Part shown: piece after piece, positions 38,095 to 47,945 of the stretch | Position numbering within the stretch: the stretch's first letter is position 1 | Layout of the letters: the number at the start of each line of letters is the position of its first letter | NCBI GenBank assembly: GCA_026874595.1 | Contig: JAPPUL010000089.1 | Coordinates: 496,001 to 560,000 of the forward strand | Length of the DNA: 64,000 nt | Direction: 5' to 3' | DNA from: Sipunculus nudus | Lineage: Eukaryota; Annelida; Sipuncula; Golfingiida; Sipunculidae | The notes under the pieces: model-generated | What the model saw: the letters and a program-made list of their open reading frames with translations, nothing else | Told to the model about the DNA's origin: nothing | Databases searched by the model: none | Made by a program: the position numbers and the translations under genes

Positions 38095-41000
38095 TTACCC
38101 TTCCGAATATTTCCCAAAGAAAATATTTAGTTTATCAAGAACCCGTGATTTTGTCTTGAGACGAGTATTGTTTTTATCAAAAATAGGTAAGGGAGGTAGG
38201 ATATTGGCAAAACTGGTTCCTATTGATTTCAACTCACCATCACGGAAAGCGTTAGTGATAAATTTCCGTGTTTTTTCAGGATTAAGATTTTCTTTTTGAA
38301 TAATCTTTTCAAGTTCTTCATCTTTGCTTTTATCTACAAAGGCACGCCAATCGCTATCAACATCACTATAAACATTCAAAGAATTAATAAAGTTTTTAAT
38401 CAATTCCTTCTTACTACGAAGTGTAATACTTGAGTTCATCGCTTTATCGATTATTGTTAGGATTTCTTTGTCTTTCATGGATGAATGATGATATTTGATG
38501 ACAAGCTGTAGAATATAATCGATATTGATTGTAACTTGCTTGATGAGTTCGATTTCAAATTCAATATCGTCATTTACATTTTCTTTATCGCCATCTTTGT
38601 TTTTGCAAAGTTTGTCATAGAGGTCAAGATATGCGCTTTGATAATCCTGAAGCTCACGCTCTGATAAAATCTCATTTCCGGCAAACTCATCAAAAGAGGA
38701 GAGGATATTGCGAATACGTAAGATTGCTCCCCATAATCGAATAAAACTCTTTTCGGCTTGCTCACTCTCAATAAATATAGGCAATGGAAAACGTTCTTGT
38801 AACTCTGCAATCAATTCGCGATAACCTTGTTGGTGTTCACCCTTGTCCGCATCCCAGCCGTTATAGTAATCGTTATAAGATTTTAAAAGAACAATTCCCT
38901 CCGCTTCTTTATTCCCAAAAATGGCAAGAGCCTCGTTTGTCGCTTGTTCTAGGTTACGAAAGCAAATAATGTTACCAAAGGTTTTAACGGAATTTAGAAT
39001 ACGGTTTGTGCGAGAGAATGCTTGAAGCAAACCGTGGTGGCGAAGATTTTTATCAACCCATAAAGTATTTAAGGTTGTGGCATCAAATCCTGTTAAGAAC
39101 ATATTAACGACAATGAGTAAATCAATCTCCCGGTTTTTCATACGCTGAGAAAGGTCTTTATAGTAATTCTCAAACTTATCTGCACTTGTATCGTAGTTTG
39201 TGTCAAAATGGTTGTTATAGTCGTCTATTACCATTTCTAAGAAGTCCCGAGATGGTTTATCCAAAGCATCTGTATCAAAGTGTTCGTCTGGGAGAAGGCC
39301 GTCCTCAATTTCTTCTTCAGTGGGACTAAAGCTGTAAATAGTAGTAATTTTCAAGTTAGATTTTCGGGATTTAAATTCAGCATAGTATTTCTTAGCAACT
39401 TCAATAGAACTAACAGCAAAAATAGAATTGAACCCTCGAAGAGAAACTTGGTTTCTAGTTTCCTTTATTCTTTTATTTGCATCACGCTCTTTGTCCTTAA
39501 CAAGGTCTTTAATATTTGTCAATTTGTTAAAAGAGTAAAATCCTTCCTTGCGTTTTGTTTTTTGGTCAAAGTGTTCCAGGATATAGTCTGTAACATGTGT
39601 AATACGTTTCGGAGAGTTTGCCGCCGCTTCCATATCAATCGCACGAACTTTTTTATCTTTAATATGTTCTTTTTCTTTTAGGGTGTTTATAAAGTCCATT
39701 CTGAACGGCAGAACATTCTCATCATTTATAGCATCAACAATTGTATAAGCATGGAGCTTTTGTCCAAAGGCTTGCTCTGTAGTTTTGAGAACAGCATTAG
39801 CGCTTGAAGAGGAATTTGTTGCAAAGATTGGCGTACCTGTAAATCCAAAAATGTGATAATTCTTAAACGCCTTTGTAATGGCATTATGCATCTGCCCAAA
39901 TTGAGAGCGGTGGCATTCATCAAAAATTAAGACAATATGCCTATCAAAAACACTATGCCCTTTATTGGAAGGTCTAGAGATGAATTTTGCCAGCTTCTGA
40001 ATGGTTGTAATAATAATCTTTGCCTTTGGGTTAGCAAGCTGCTTCGTTAAAATATTTGTACTTATGTTTGAATTTGCACAACCTTTTTTAAATTTGTCAT
40101 ATTCTTTCATGGTTTGATAGTCGAGGTCTTTTCTATCAACGACAAAAAGAACCTTATCCATCCCATCAAGTTTACTTGCAAGCTGTGCTGTTTTAAAACT
40201 CGTAAGCGTTTTACCACTTCCTGTTGTATGCCAAATATAACCACCAGCATCAAGCGTGCCAAGTTGTTTATGGTTTGTTGCCATTGCAATTTTGTTTAAG
40301 ATAGCTTCTGAGGCTGCAATTTGGTAAGGACGCATAACGAGAAGCGAATCATCAGAAGTGAAAACACAATACTTTGTTAAAATCGCAAGTAGTGAATGCT
40401 TTGAAAAGAAGGTGTTTGTAAAATCTACAAGATCTGAAATACGCTTATTACCAGCGTCCGTCCACCACGAAGTAAATTTAAAGCTATTACTTGTTTTTTT
40501 GCCAGAAGAACGCACACCTTGTTCTTTTAGGTATGCGTTACGAGTTGTGTTCGAATAATATTTTGTATGCGTGCCGTTAGAAATGATAAACAACTGTGTA
40601 TATTCAAAAAGCCCGCTGTCTGCCCAAAAGCTCTCTTTCTGATAGCGTTCAATTTGATTAAAGGCTTCACGAATTGAAACGCCACGCCGTTTTAATTCAA
40701 CATGCACTAAGGGTAAGCCATTTACCAGAATAGTAACATCATAGCGGTTTTTATAATTACCTAAAGTTTCATATTGGTTTATAACCTGTAGTATATTATT
40801 GTGAATATTATCCTTGTCAATTATGCGGACGTTTTTGGTTGTGCCGTCATCACGGCGCAGGTTGTAAATATAGTCTTCTTGAACTTTATATGTTTTTTCC
40901 TTTATCCCTTCGTTTGTGTTGGCCAGGTATTGCTTGAAAAATTGTTCCCATTCTAGGTTTGAAAAGGTTATCTTATTAAGGTCTGAGATTTGTGTTTTTA

Positions 41001-41181
41001 GATTTTGAATAAGTGCATCATTGTTGGTGATATTTAGATATTTATAGCCGTTTCGCTTTAAAAGATGAATAAACTCTTGTTCAAGTGCTGATTCTGATTG
41101 ATAAGCTTTTGAATTCTTTAAAACAGGTGTATAATTGGCAACGACAGTGCTATTTGGATTTTCTGCAATTGTATTATACAT
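38095..41181 (-). CDS. hsdR: Type I restriction endonuclease subunit HsdR
   Basis: 1028-residue ATP-dependent restriction-translocation subunit. N-terminal nuclease region with an E-x-K-like motif (VHVELKRRG near residue 155). Walker A TGSGKTLTSFK near 323, DECH box FDECHRS near 422 and FTGTP near 450 mark the SF2 helicase; VVNMFLTGFDA and QAFSRTNR are later helicase motifs. The C-terminal helical region resembles EcoR124-type HsdR. It works with HsdS and HsdM, found further right on the same strand, separated by one unrecognised gene. Full length. Confidence 0.95.
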   Translation of the reverse strand: MYNTIAENPNSTVVANYTPVLKNSKAYQSESALEQEFIHLLKRNGYKYLNITNNDALIQNLKTQISDLNKITFSNLEWEQFFKQYLANTNEGIKEKTYKVQEDYIYNLRRDDGTTKNVRIIDKDNIHNNILQVINQYETLGNYKNRYDVTILVNGLPLVHVELKRRGVSIREAFNQIERYQKESFWADSGLFEYTQLFIISNGTHTKYYSNTTRNAYLKEQGVRSSGKKTSNSFKFTSWWTDAGNKRISDLVDFTNTFFSKHSLLAILTKYCVFTSDDSLLVMRPYQIAASEAILNKIAMATNHKQLGTLDAGGYIWHTTGSGKTLTSFKTAQLASKLDGMDKVLFVVDRKDLDYQTMKEYDKFKKGCANSNISTNILTKQLANPKAKIIITTIQKLAKFISRPSNKGHSVFDRHIVLIFDECHRSQFGQMHNAITKAFKNYHIFGFTGTPIFATNSSSSANAVLKTTEQAFGQKLHAYTIVDAINDENVLPFRMDFINTLKEKEHIKDKKVRAIDMEAAANSPKRITHVTDYILEHFDQKTKRKEGFYSFNKLTNIKDLVKDKERDANKRIKETRNQVSLRGFNSIFAVSSIEVAKKYYAEFKSRKSNLKITTIYSFSPTEEEIEDGLLPDEHFDTDALDKPSRDFLEMVIDDYNNHFDTNYDTSADKFENYYKDLSQRMKNREIDLLIVVNMFLTGFDATTLNTLWVDKNLRHHGLLQAFSRTNRILNSVKTFGNIICFRNLEQATNEALAIFGNKEAEGIVLLKSYNDYYNGWDADKGEHQQGYRELIAELQERFPLPIFIESEQAEKSFIRLWGAILRIRNILSSFDEFAGNEILSERELQDYQSAYLDLYDKLCKNKDGDKENVNDDIEFEIELIKQVTINIDYILQLVIKYHHSSMKDKEILTIIDKAMNSSITLRSKKELIKNFINSLNVYSDVDSDWRAFVDKSKDEELEKIIQKENLNPEKTRKFITNAFRDGELKSIGTSFANILPPLPIFDKNNTRLKTKSRVLDKLNIFFGKYSEG

Positions 41182-41425
41182 TAAAAAGCCTCCTTTTCAT
41201 ACAACTTCATACAACAAAACTTTTAATGTGTTACGACGCTTATTAATAAACAAAGGTATCTTTCTTTTATTATCTTTCTTCTATACTAGTATCTAACTAA
41301 TATCTAACAAATCCAAGATTGTATTATATATAAACTATGCATAATACACTCTGTCTTAATAATACACTCCGTCTTAAAAGATAAGCTCTTATCGCAAACA
41401 TTAAAAGAGCTTATCACAGTTATTT

Positions 41426-42079
41426 TTAAACTAACAAATCTACCAACTTATCTCGCCATAATACTCCCTCTAACCGTTCTAAAAATTTATCTGCTAACAA
41501 ATGTTTGTCTAGTCGAGTTAATAGCGGTTTCCCTATTTCCTCCGAAGGAGCTCGATTTAAACCTAACTTTTCAATCTCAACTGTGGCTTCACAATATTCA
41601 AGTTCAGGACCTGACTCATATAACGTTACAACAAATGTCCGATTTAAAGCTGTTATTATCTTATCGAAACGTTCTTTAAGACCCAAACTTTCGTCGTCAA
41701 CTAACTCTTTTTGAGATCCAAAAACTTTCTTTTTTGCTAGCGATTTCAACAAAGCATTTACTGTCTTTGTCAAATCTTTAAGTAACCTGTTAAAAACCTT
41801 TTTATCAGAACTACTTGCGTTGTCTAATAACCCATAAACCTTTTGTAACCTATCTTCAACATAAGCTACCCTTTTTAATTTGCTTAGATACGATCCTTTC
41901 ATAAGAGTCGAAACACGAAACCTGCTTCTTAAATACCTTAAGTTCCTTCGCTTATCTCGCCATCGAGCTATTAGATTTAAATCCTTATCACCCTCATATT
42001 TTATTTTTATACCTTTACACTTCTCAATCTCATTCTCGTATACCGACATAACCTTAGCTAAATTATCAAACAAATTCAT
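41426..42079 (-). CDS. Unrecognised 217-residue protein between HsdR and HsdS
   Basis: Start at ATG 42077-42079 (AAAGGAG seven bases upstream) rather than an upstream ATG. The protein (MNLFDNLAKVMSVYENEIEK onward) is highly charged and mostly helical with basic patches (ARWRDKRRNLRYLRSRFR near residue 38) and a probable coiled coil in the middle. No membrane segment or known motif. Located within a type I R-M operon, where accessory toxins, antirestriction or RNA-targeting genes are often found; function unknown. Confidence 0.7.
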   Translation of the reverse strand: MNLFDNLAKVMSVYENEIEKCKGIKIKYEGDKDLNLIARWRDKRRNLRYLRSRFRVSTLMKGSYLSKLKRVAYVEDRLQKVYGLLDNASSSDKKVFNRLLKDLTKTVNALLKSLAKKKVFGSQKELVDDESLGLKERFDKIITALNRTFVVTLYESGPELEYCEATVEIEKLGLNRAPSEEIGKPLLTRLDKHLLADKFLERLEGVLWRDKLVDLLV

Positions 42080-42216
42080 ACTAATACTCCTTTTTCTAAC
42101 TAGTTCTATAGCAGTATTTGCCGCAGTAACTCGGAAACCTTTTGTATCTATAATAAATAAACCCCTCTCCAAAAACTAAACTATATATACTGCTTTTTTA
42201 TCTACATGTCAAGTAA

Positions 42217-43329
42217 TTACTTGAATGTTAACAATTTGTTTCTATAATATTCATATTGTTTTTTACGCATGTCTATCTCAGCAGGTAAGCCCTGTGAAAT
42301 ATCATTTACGAGCATATCAAATTTATCAAGAATAGCAACAATGCGATTTTGCTCATCCATTGAGGGAATAGGAATTTTGAATTTCTCAAGCATTGGCTTT
42401 CGAATAGACTTAACTGCTGCAGTAACCGCATGAGCTAAAATAAAATTCTTGAAATTATTTGTAAAATAATAATAAACAAATTTTGTGTTAATACGTAAGT
42501 CATTGAAGGCGATCCTATATGCTCGTTGATGAAGTGCGTATTTACCATGTGTATAATGAAAAATATCCCCAACACCCCCCTCTCCTGGAATGATTATAGC
42601 TTCTTCGTCAAACTCATATGTTTGTATCCTTTTTACTTCTTGTGACCTTATATAGAATGGATACTTGCCCGATATGTCGGCATCTTTAGCATTGCTACTA
42701 CCTGTTCCAACTTTTGCAACTCTCCCAATATTCGTATACTCCACCTCACTCGGGCTTTCCACGTTTTCTGAAAACGACAAAAGTGTGTTTCTATAATATT
42801 CATATTGTTTTTTACGAGCCTCAAGCTCCGTCTCAAGCTCCGTCTCAAGCTCTGTAAAATTATCTAATATCCGTACAATCTCCTCCTGTATCTTAAGAGG
42901 CGGAATAGGAATTTCAAAATTTGAATATTTTGAAATCCATTGCCGAGCATGACTTGATGGGTTGTATCGAATACTTTTCATTGCATAATAAACATAACGA
43001 AAAAACACACATTCTTTTGGGATCAGAATTTTCATAGCCGAACTTTTTACTTTAAAAGAGAAATCAACCCAATGAAAAGAGGTTGTAAAATCATCAAAGA
43101 TTATTACAGGAGATTCTTTGCTAGCATTGTAAATTCCGTCAGTTTCATTTGTATACCCAAGAATAAAACTAACTCCAGCAGTTAATACAGGAGTAACATG
43201 ACAATTGCCATACTTCGTAGATTTTACAATGTATTTAGTAGGTTGAATATAGTTGACAAACTCTTTCAAAGCTCTATACTCCACCCCGCTCGGACAGTAC
43301 TTTGCTAGTAAATCGTCTATCTTACTCAT
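42217..43329 (-). CDS. hsdS: Type I restriction specificity subunit HsdS
   Basis: 370-residue DNA-recognition subunit with the standard layout: TRD1 (residues 1 to about 145), a central conserved helix containing the tandem L-E-T-E repeats and KKQYEYYRNTLLSF, TRD2 (about 185-330), and a second conserved helix ending KKQYEYYRNKLLTFK. Two TRDs recognise the two halves of a bipartite site; the central helix length sets the spacing. Its ATG overlaps the HsdM stop by 4 bases (ATGA). Confidence 0.95.
   Translation of the reverse strand: MSKIDDLLAKYCPSGVEYRALKEFVNYIQPTKYIVKSTKYGNCHVTPVLTAGVSFILGYTNETDGIYNASKESPVIIFDDFTTSFHWVDFSFKVKSSAMKILIPKECVFFRYVYYAMKSIRYNPSSHARQWISKYSNFEIPIPPLKIQEEIVRILDNFTELETELETELEARKKQYEYYRNTLLSFSENVESPSEVEYTNIGRVAKVGTGSSNAKDADISGKYPFYIRSQEVKRIQTYEFDEEAIIIPGEGGVGDIFHYTHGKYALHQRAYRIAFNDLRINTKFVYYYFTNNFKNFILAHAVTAAVKSIRKPMLEKFKIPIPSMDEQNRIVAILDKFDMLVNDISQGLPAEIDMRKKQYEYYRNKLLTFK
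42238..42267. repeat. 30-bp direct repeat, first copy (second at 42787-42816)
   Basis: The 30 bases at 42238-42267 are identical to 42787-42816, about 549 bases apart, and encode the conserved Y-E-Y-Y-R-N helices after each TRD. Perfect identity at DNA level makes recombination between the copies, or with other hsdS genes, plausible. Confidence 0.9.
42819..42854 (-). repeat. 12-bp tandem repeat in the HsdS spacer helix
   Basis: Three near-identical units on the plus strand (CCTCAAGCTCCG, TCTCAAGCTCCG, TCTCAAGCTCTG) encode L-E-T-E type tetrapeptides. Unit size and place match the TAEL-type repeats of EcoR124-like HsdS, where copy number changes the recognition spacer by one base. Confidence 0.9.
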
Positions 43330-44894
43330 TTTTCCCCCTCTAATTCCGCCACTATCGCATCTATTTCACGACGAAGCTTATTTTGCCGCTCTACACTACT
43401 CTTAATCGAAGCGTTCAACTCTTTAATGTCTATCTTCTCTCGTTTGTCCTCAAGTTCGACATACCCTCTTAAACTAAGATCATAATCCTTTTCCTTTAGC
43501 TCTTCATGGTTTACAACACAAGAAAAATACTTTATATCAGCTCTCTTTGTATAACATTCCAAAATCTTTTTAGCGTTACTTTCACTTAACTTATTCTTTT
43601 TATCTCTCCGAACAAATTCATTTGTTGCGTCAATGAACAATACTCGACTATCTACTTTATTCTTTTTTAGCACCAATATACATGTTGCTATCGGCGTACC
43701 AAAAAATAAATCAGCTGGCAATTGTATAACTGCATCTATATAGTTATTATCTACCAAATACTTCCTAATCTTTTGTTCCGCTCCACTACGATACATTACC
43801 CCAGGAAAACATACAATAGCAGCTGTCCCGCTCGTTGCAAGCCACGAAAGACAATGCAGCACAAAAGCTAAATCTGCCTTTGATTTCGGAGCAAGTACTC
43901 CAGCAGGCGTAAACCGCTCGTCATTTATAAGAAGTGGATTACTCTTCCCTTCCCATGCTATCGAATAAGGAGGATTTGATACTATTGCTTCAAAAGGTTC
44001 GTCATCCCAGTGTTTTGGATCGGTTAACGTATTGCCATGTGCTATGTCAAACTGATCGTAATTGATATCATGTAAAAACATATTAATTCGGCAAAGGTTA
44101 TATGTTGTAATATTACTCTCTTGTCCAAAAAAACCTTTACGTACATTTTCTTTCCCCAAAACCTTGGCAAACTTAAGTAAAAGTGAACCCGAACCACAAG
44201 CAGGATCGTATACCTTATTCACCTCTTTCTTCCCAACAACCGTAATTTGTGCAAGCAGTTGCGAAACCTCCTGCGGTGTAAAGAACTCACCTCCTTTCTT
44301 CCCGGCATAAGCTGCATACATTCCTATCAAATATTCATAAGCATCACCAAAAAGATCAATTGAGTTGTTGGCATAGCTTCCGAGTTTTAAATCTCCAATA
44401 GCGTTTAAAAGATTTGCCAGTTTCTCATTACGTTTTATAACGCTTGCTCCCAATTTATTACTATTTACATCTATATCATCAAATAAACCTTTCATATTCT
44501 TTGCATTGTCTGTGTCTTGGGCTGAGCTTTCTATATTTTTAAAAACCTTTTCAAGAGTTTCATTTAGGTTCGAGTCGTTTGGAGCTTGTCTTTTTACATT
44601 CTCAAAAAGCTCACTTGGATAAATGAAGAAGCCTTTTTCGTCTAAGATGGTCTCACACGCCTGTTTGGCGACATTATCATTTAAAGATGCATAATTGAAG
44701 TTTTGCTCTCCCGCTTCCTTTTGCTTTTCATTAACATAAGAACTTAGGTTTTCTGAAATAAAACGGTAAAACAATATGCCAAGTACGTATTCCTTAGAGT
44801 CCCACCCATCAAGAGTGCCACGTAACTTATTGAGAACTTCCCAAATTGTAGCATGCAGAGCTGCACGCTCTTGTTCTTTTTTTTTATGAACCAT
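43326..44894 (-). CDS. hsdM: Type I restriction-modification methylase subunit HsdM
   Basis: 522-residue N6-adenine methylase of the EcoR124 type. Start at ATG 44892-44894 (AAGGAG six bases upstream). N-terminal HsdM helical domain (LHATIWEVLNKLRGTLDGWD), motif I DPACGSGSLL near residue 231, catalytic NPPYSIAW near 308, then a C-terminal coiled coil (SSVERQNKLRREIDAIVAEL) that contacts HsdS. Overlaps hsdS by 4 bases. Complete and probably functional. Confidence 0.95.
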   Translation of the reverse strand: MVHKKKEQERAALHATIWEVLNKLRGTLDGWDSKEYVLGILFYRFISENLSSYVNEKQKEAGEQNFNYASLNDNVAKQACETILDEKGFFIYPSELFENVKRQAPNDSNLNETLEKVFKNIESSAQDTDNAKNMKGLFDDIDVNSNKLGASVIKRNEKLANLLNAIGDLKLGSYANNSIDLFGDAYEYLIGMYAAYAGKKGGEFFTPQEVSQLLAQITVVGKKEVNKVYDPACGSGSLLLKFAKVLGKENVRKGFFGQESNITTYNLCRINMFLHDINYDQFDIAHGNTLTDPKHWDDEPFEAIVSNPPYSIAWEGKSNPLLINDERFTPAGVLAPKSKADLAFVLHCLSWLATSGTAAIVCFPGVMYRSGAEQKIRKYLVDNNYIDAVIQLPADLFFGTPIATCILVLKKNKVDSRVLFIDATNEFVRRDKKNKLSESNAKKILECYTKRADIKYFSCVVNHEELKEKDYDLSLRGYVELEDKREKIDIKELNASIKSSVERQNKLRREIDAIVAELEGEK

Positions 44895-45281
44895 TCTGTA
44901 CTCCTTGCTAAGCTGCCTATAAATCTGCAATTCCTTTCGAAAATGCCAAGATTAGTTCAATAATTCGTTAAGATTTTAGCATCTATAATAATCTATTATT
45001 TTATATGGTAAAATATTAGGACATTAGCAAAAAAATGTGCATTAGGTCTAAATAATTATAGTATATTTCTACATGACATTCTGTTTGATAGTCGAAAAAA
45101 GCTAGTATTCATGGGAAATCTAAATTGAGTATGTGTAAAAGTACACTGCCGGTTTCATATCTAACAGAATTTAATACTTTCTATAAAATCCTTTTAAAAG
45201 GGTTTTATTATTAGGTGTTTCTAAAGTTTAAAAAACTATGCTTCAGTTTAGAGTTAGAAAAAAGAAAATAAGGAGAATTAT
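44895..45281. other. Divergent intergenic region between hsdM and a lipoprotein gene
   Basis: About 390 bases without an ORF, containing promoters in both directions by inference. GGAG at 45272-45275 is the ribosome site for the lipoprotein. A run of A/T-rich direct repeats around 45170-45200 (CTATAAAATCC, CTTTTAAAAGGG) was seen but is not a clear operator. Confidence 0.4.
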
Positions 45282-45809
45282 ATGAATAAGATATTAGTAT
45301 TACTATTTAGCGCGTTAGTTCTTTTAGGCTGTGCGGCTAGACAACTTACAGTTGAAACCCGCTTTAATAAAGCAGAAGCAAGAGCGCTACTTGCCAAAGG
45401 GAATAATACAATTAAAGGAAGCTCTTTAATTCGTACACGAGGAGGGGATGTAGTAACTTGTGCAGGTAATACAGTATTATTAATTCCAGCGACTGCATAT
45501 GCGCAAGAGCGGATGGAAAAGATATTTGATAATAATAATAAAGGTTTTGTAGAAAAAGTTAATGTAAATGAGGTTATGACGCCTAATAAGTTTGAAGAGA
45601 ATGAGTATTTACATCTAACAAAAAATACCCGCTGCGATGCACAAGGGTTTTTTGAATTTAATAATGTTGCAGATGGTTGGTTTTTTGTTACAACGAATAT
45701 AACTTGGGAAGTATTTTATTGGTATTATGCTATAAAGCAAGGCGGTTCTGTAATGCAGAAAGTAAGAGTAAAAGGAGGGGAGACGAAGGATATTGTTTTA
45801 GCTCCATAA
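45282..45809 (+). CDS. Lipoprotein of unknown function
   Basis: 175 residues with a lipoprotein signal (MNKILVLLFSALVLLGC, lipobox L-L-G-C, Cys17). The mature part has a region (T-R-C-D-A-Q-G-F-F-E-F-N-N-V-A-D-G-W-F-F-V) resembling carboxypeptidase-regulatory-like beta-sandwich domains, seen in surface-exposed proteins. Two internal Cys. A decayed copy lies just downstream (45935). Likely anchored to a membrane facing the periplasm. Confidence 0.75.
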   Translation: MNKILVLLFSALVLLGCAARQLTVETRFNKAEARALLAKGNNTIKGSSLIRTRGGDVVTCAGNTVLLIPATAYAQERMEKIFDNNNKGFVEKVNVNEVMTPNKFEENEYLHLTKNTRCDAQGFFEFNNVADGWFFVTTNITWEVFYWYYAIKQGGSVMQKVRVKGGETKDIVLAP

Positions 45810-45934
45810 GTTATGATAACTGCAAAAGGCTCTAATGATATAAAACTTGATAAGGTAAAAAATGTCTAATAGGGTCTAAGAAAGTATTAGACTTAAGAAG
45901 GTATGATTGCAAATAATGGAAAAAAGAGAATAAT

Positions 45935-46110
45935 ATGAAAAAGCTGTAAGTAATGCTTTAGTGTGTTATTGATTTTCAGCTGTGTGTTAAGGTAAATTAC
46001 AGTTAAAGCTTGCTTTCAATAAAAGTTGTCTATAGTGGTGAAGGAAGGAATGATACGAAATCTAATCAAAGCTGCAAAAAAAGCTCATCCAACAATCATT
46101 GAGGCGGCAA
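45935..46110 (+). pseudogene. Decayed paralogue of the upstream lipoprotein
   Basis: After GAGAATAAT the sequence reads MKKL, stop, V-M-L, stop, C-V-L-L-I-F-S-C-V-L-R, frame change, I-T-V-K-A-C-F-N-K, then G-R-N-D-T-K-S-N-Q-S. These align with MNKILVLLFSALVLLGCAAR, Q-L-T-V-E-T-R-F-N-K and G-N-N-T-I-K-G-S-S of the intact gene at 45282. A tandem duplication that has died. Confidence 0.5.
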
Positions 46111-46686
46111 GCCATCTAATGAAAATGCCTCATGTTCCTATTAGATAGAACAAGACAGTTTTTTTTTGATAAAAGAATATGAAAAACCTTGCTTCATGGG
46201 ATAAATGGTTTATCTGTCAGCCTATTGAAACGAGTCTAAAATGGATAAAGCTCTTTTGCTAGTGCATTCTGAAAGATATTGCTCGAGGGACAAAGCAGTA
46301 TCTTGAACTTCTTAGAAGTATATCAAAATCCTTGTGCCTTGAACGGACTATGTGGAAGGCGCTAGGCAGCTTGATTCCTATGATGTCAATAAATACGTTT
46401 TTTAAAAATAGCAGTATTAGATTAAGAAACGAAGGTAGAAATAAGAAAAGACAGCATTGCGCAAGCCGTGCAAACACAAGATTTGCCTGCCCAATATTGG
46501 CAGTGAAGTAAACGCTTTTAGCTAATCATAGGAGAATATAAGTATAATATTATGTTAACGATTATTACAAGACCAACGCTTGCCCCTTTAAGATTAGATG
46601 AGAGCAAAGTCGTTATGGGTGGGTGGGTTGCCCTAAATAGCCTGCTTAATGCTCAAGGCTAAGCAAAAATCTTTTTTTTTAAATCC
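46111..46686. other. Stretch with no intact gene
   Basis: About 575 bases with scattered short ORFs on both strands and no family resemblance I trust. A short piece reads KAAKKAHPTIIEAASHLMKM, possibly from a decayed gene. GC is slightly higher than in flanking spacers, suggesting former coding DNA. Confidence 0.35.
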
Positions 46687-47607
46687 TCATTCTCTTATTC
46701 TTAAAATGACATTGCCTTTTTTTCGTCCTGTATCTACATATTTGTGTGCTTCAACCACATCTTTTAAAAGATAAGTTTTATCTATATTAGCTTTGATTTT
46801 GCCTTTTTCAAAAAGTGTTTTTAGTAACTTAACTTGTCTTTTTGTTTCTTTTGCAACATCAAATCCTCCAACAGTAAAATATTTTCCACCATTTTTAAGT
46901 ATATTAATAGCTTCTTTCTTTTTCGTCTTTCCAACGGCGTCAAAGACAATATCAAATTTCTCATTCAATTTAGTGTAATCTTGTTCGGAATATATCACAA
47001 TCTCATCACTCCCTAAAGCCTTAGCTAAGTCAATACCATCTCGACTACAAACCGACTTAACATGTGCATTATAATATTTTGCAATTTCCAAAGCTGCCAC
47101 TCCTACTGAACCGGTTGCACCATAAATAAGTATTTTTGGACTTGGTATTGAGTCTATACCTGCCTTCTTAAGAAAATATATGGCTGTCATCCCACCAAAT
47201 AAAATAGCTGCCGCCTCATCATAAGAAGCTGTTTTGGGTTTAAAACATAATACCGCTGTATCCCGTAGAGTAATATACTCAGAGTGTGCACCGAGTTTAA
47301 ATCCGCAGCTTCCAAATACTTCATCACCAGCTTTAAATATCTTAACGTTTTTACCTACTTCTTCTATAACCCCCGAGAACGTAGTTCCCAAAATGCCTTC
47401 GCTTGGCCTTCTAAAACCAAATATTAATCTAATCACAATTCTTAAAAACCATGCGGCTTGTAATCCCCGAACACGAACATCTCCAGAGTTAATAGAAGCT
47501 GACATAACTTTTATTAATACTTCATTGTCTTTTGGCTTGGGCTTCTTCAGTTCCATAATTTTAAGCACGTCTGGATCACCATATTTTGTACAAACTACTG
47601 CCTTCAT
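46687..47607 (-). CDS. Zinc-independent MDR-family oxidoreductase (quinone reductase-like)
   Basis: 306-residue cytoplasmic NAD(P)H-dependent oxidoreductase. N-terminal GroES-like domain (MKAVVCTKYGDPDVLKIMEL, then NSGDVRVRG), Rossmann motif IYGATGSVGVAALEIAKYY near residue 150, and a C-terminal segment VVEAHKYVDTGRKKGNVIL typical of COG0604. The catalytic zinc ligands of true alcohol dehydrogenases are not evident. Substrate unknown. Single gene, in opposite direction to its neighbours. Confidence 0.85.
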   Translation of the reverse strand: MKAVVCTKYGDPDVLKIMELKKPKPKDNEVLIKVMSASINSGDVRVRGLQAAWFLRIVIRLIFGFRRPSEGILGTTFSGVIEEVGKNVKIFKAGDEVFGSCGFKLGAHSEYITLRDTAVLCFKPKTASYDEAAAILFGGMTAIYFLKKAGIDSIPSPKILIYGATGSVGVAALEIAKYYNAHVKSVCSRDGIDLAKALGSDEIVIYSEQDYTKLNEKFDIVFDAVGKTKKKEAINILKNGGKYFTVGGFDVAKETKRQVKLLKTLFEKGKIKANIDKTYLLKDVVEAHKYVDTGRKKGNVILRIRE

Positions 47608-47945
47608 TATCTATTCCTTGTATTTATTCATGGGCTTTTATTAATTTAATATTACAATTCTAATATTTTGCAAGTATTTATGTAAACAAAGCTCCAAAAA
47701 GAAAAGCTCTTGTAAAAAGCTCTGCCATCTATTACTTTAGAATAAAGTGTATATCGTAAAAACTATATTAGGATAGCAAGGTGCAAACAAAAGAAGATGA
47801 ATTCTATAGTGCCCAAAGTAAGGATTTTCTAGTAAGCATGTTGACGGACGGCTTGATATATTTTTATGTACTTTATCGAAGCCTCGCTATTTGCAGGACT
47901 TATAAAATATTTATTTTTTAGTTAATTCGTTTTAGGAGGCTTTTA
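47608..47945. other. Intergenic region between oxidoreductase and coiled-coil protein
   Basis: About 340 bases, no ORF of note. A TTAGGAGGC ribosome site lies at 47930-47938 for the following gene. Nothing else recognised. Confidence 0.4.

Noticed and set aside
46111-46686. Transposase remnant
   Set aside because: Short pieces hinted at one, but no DDE motif or terminal repeats could be found.
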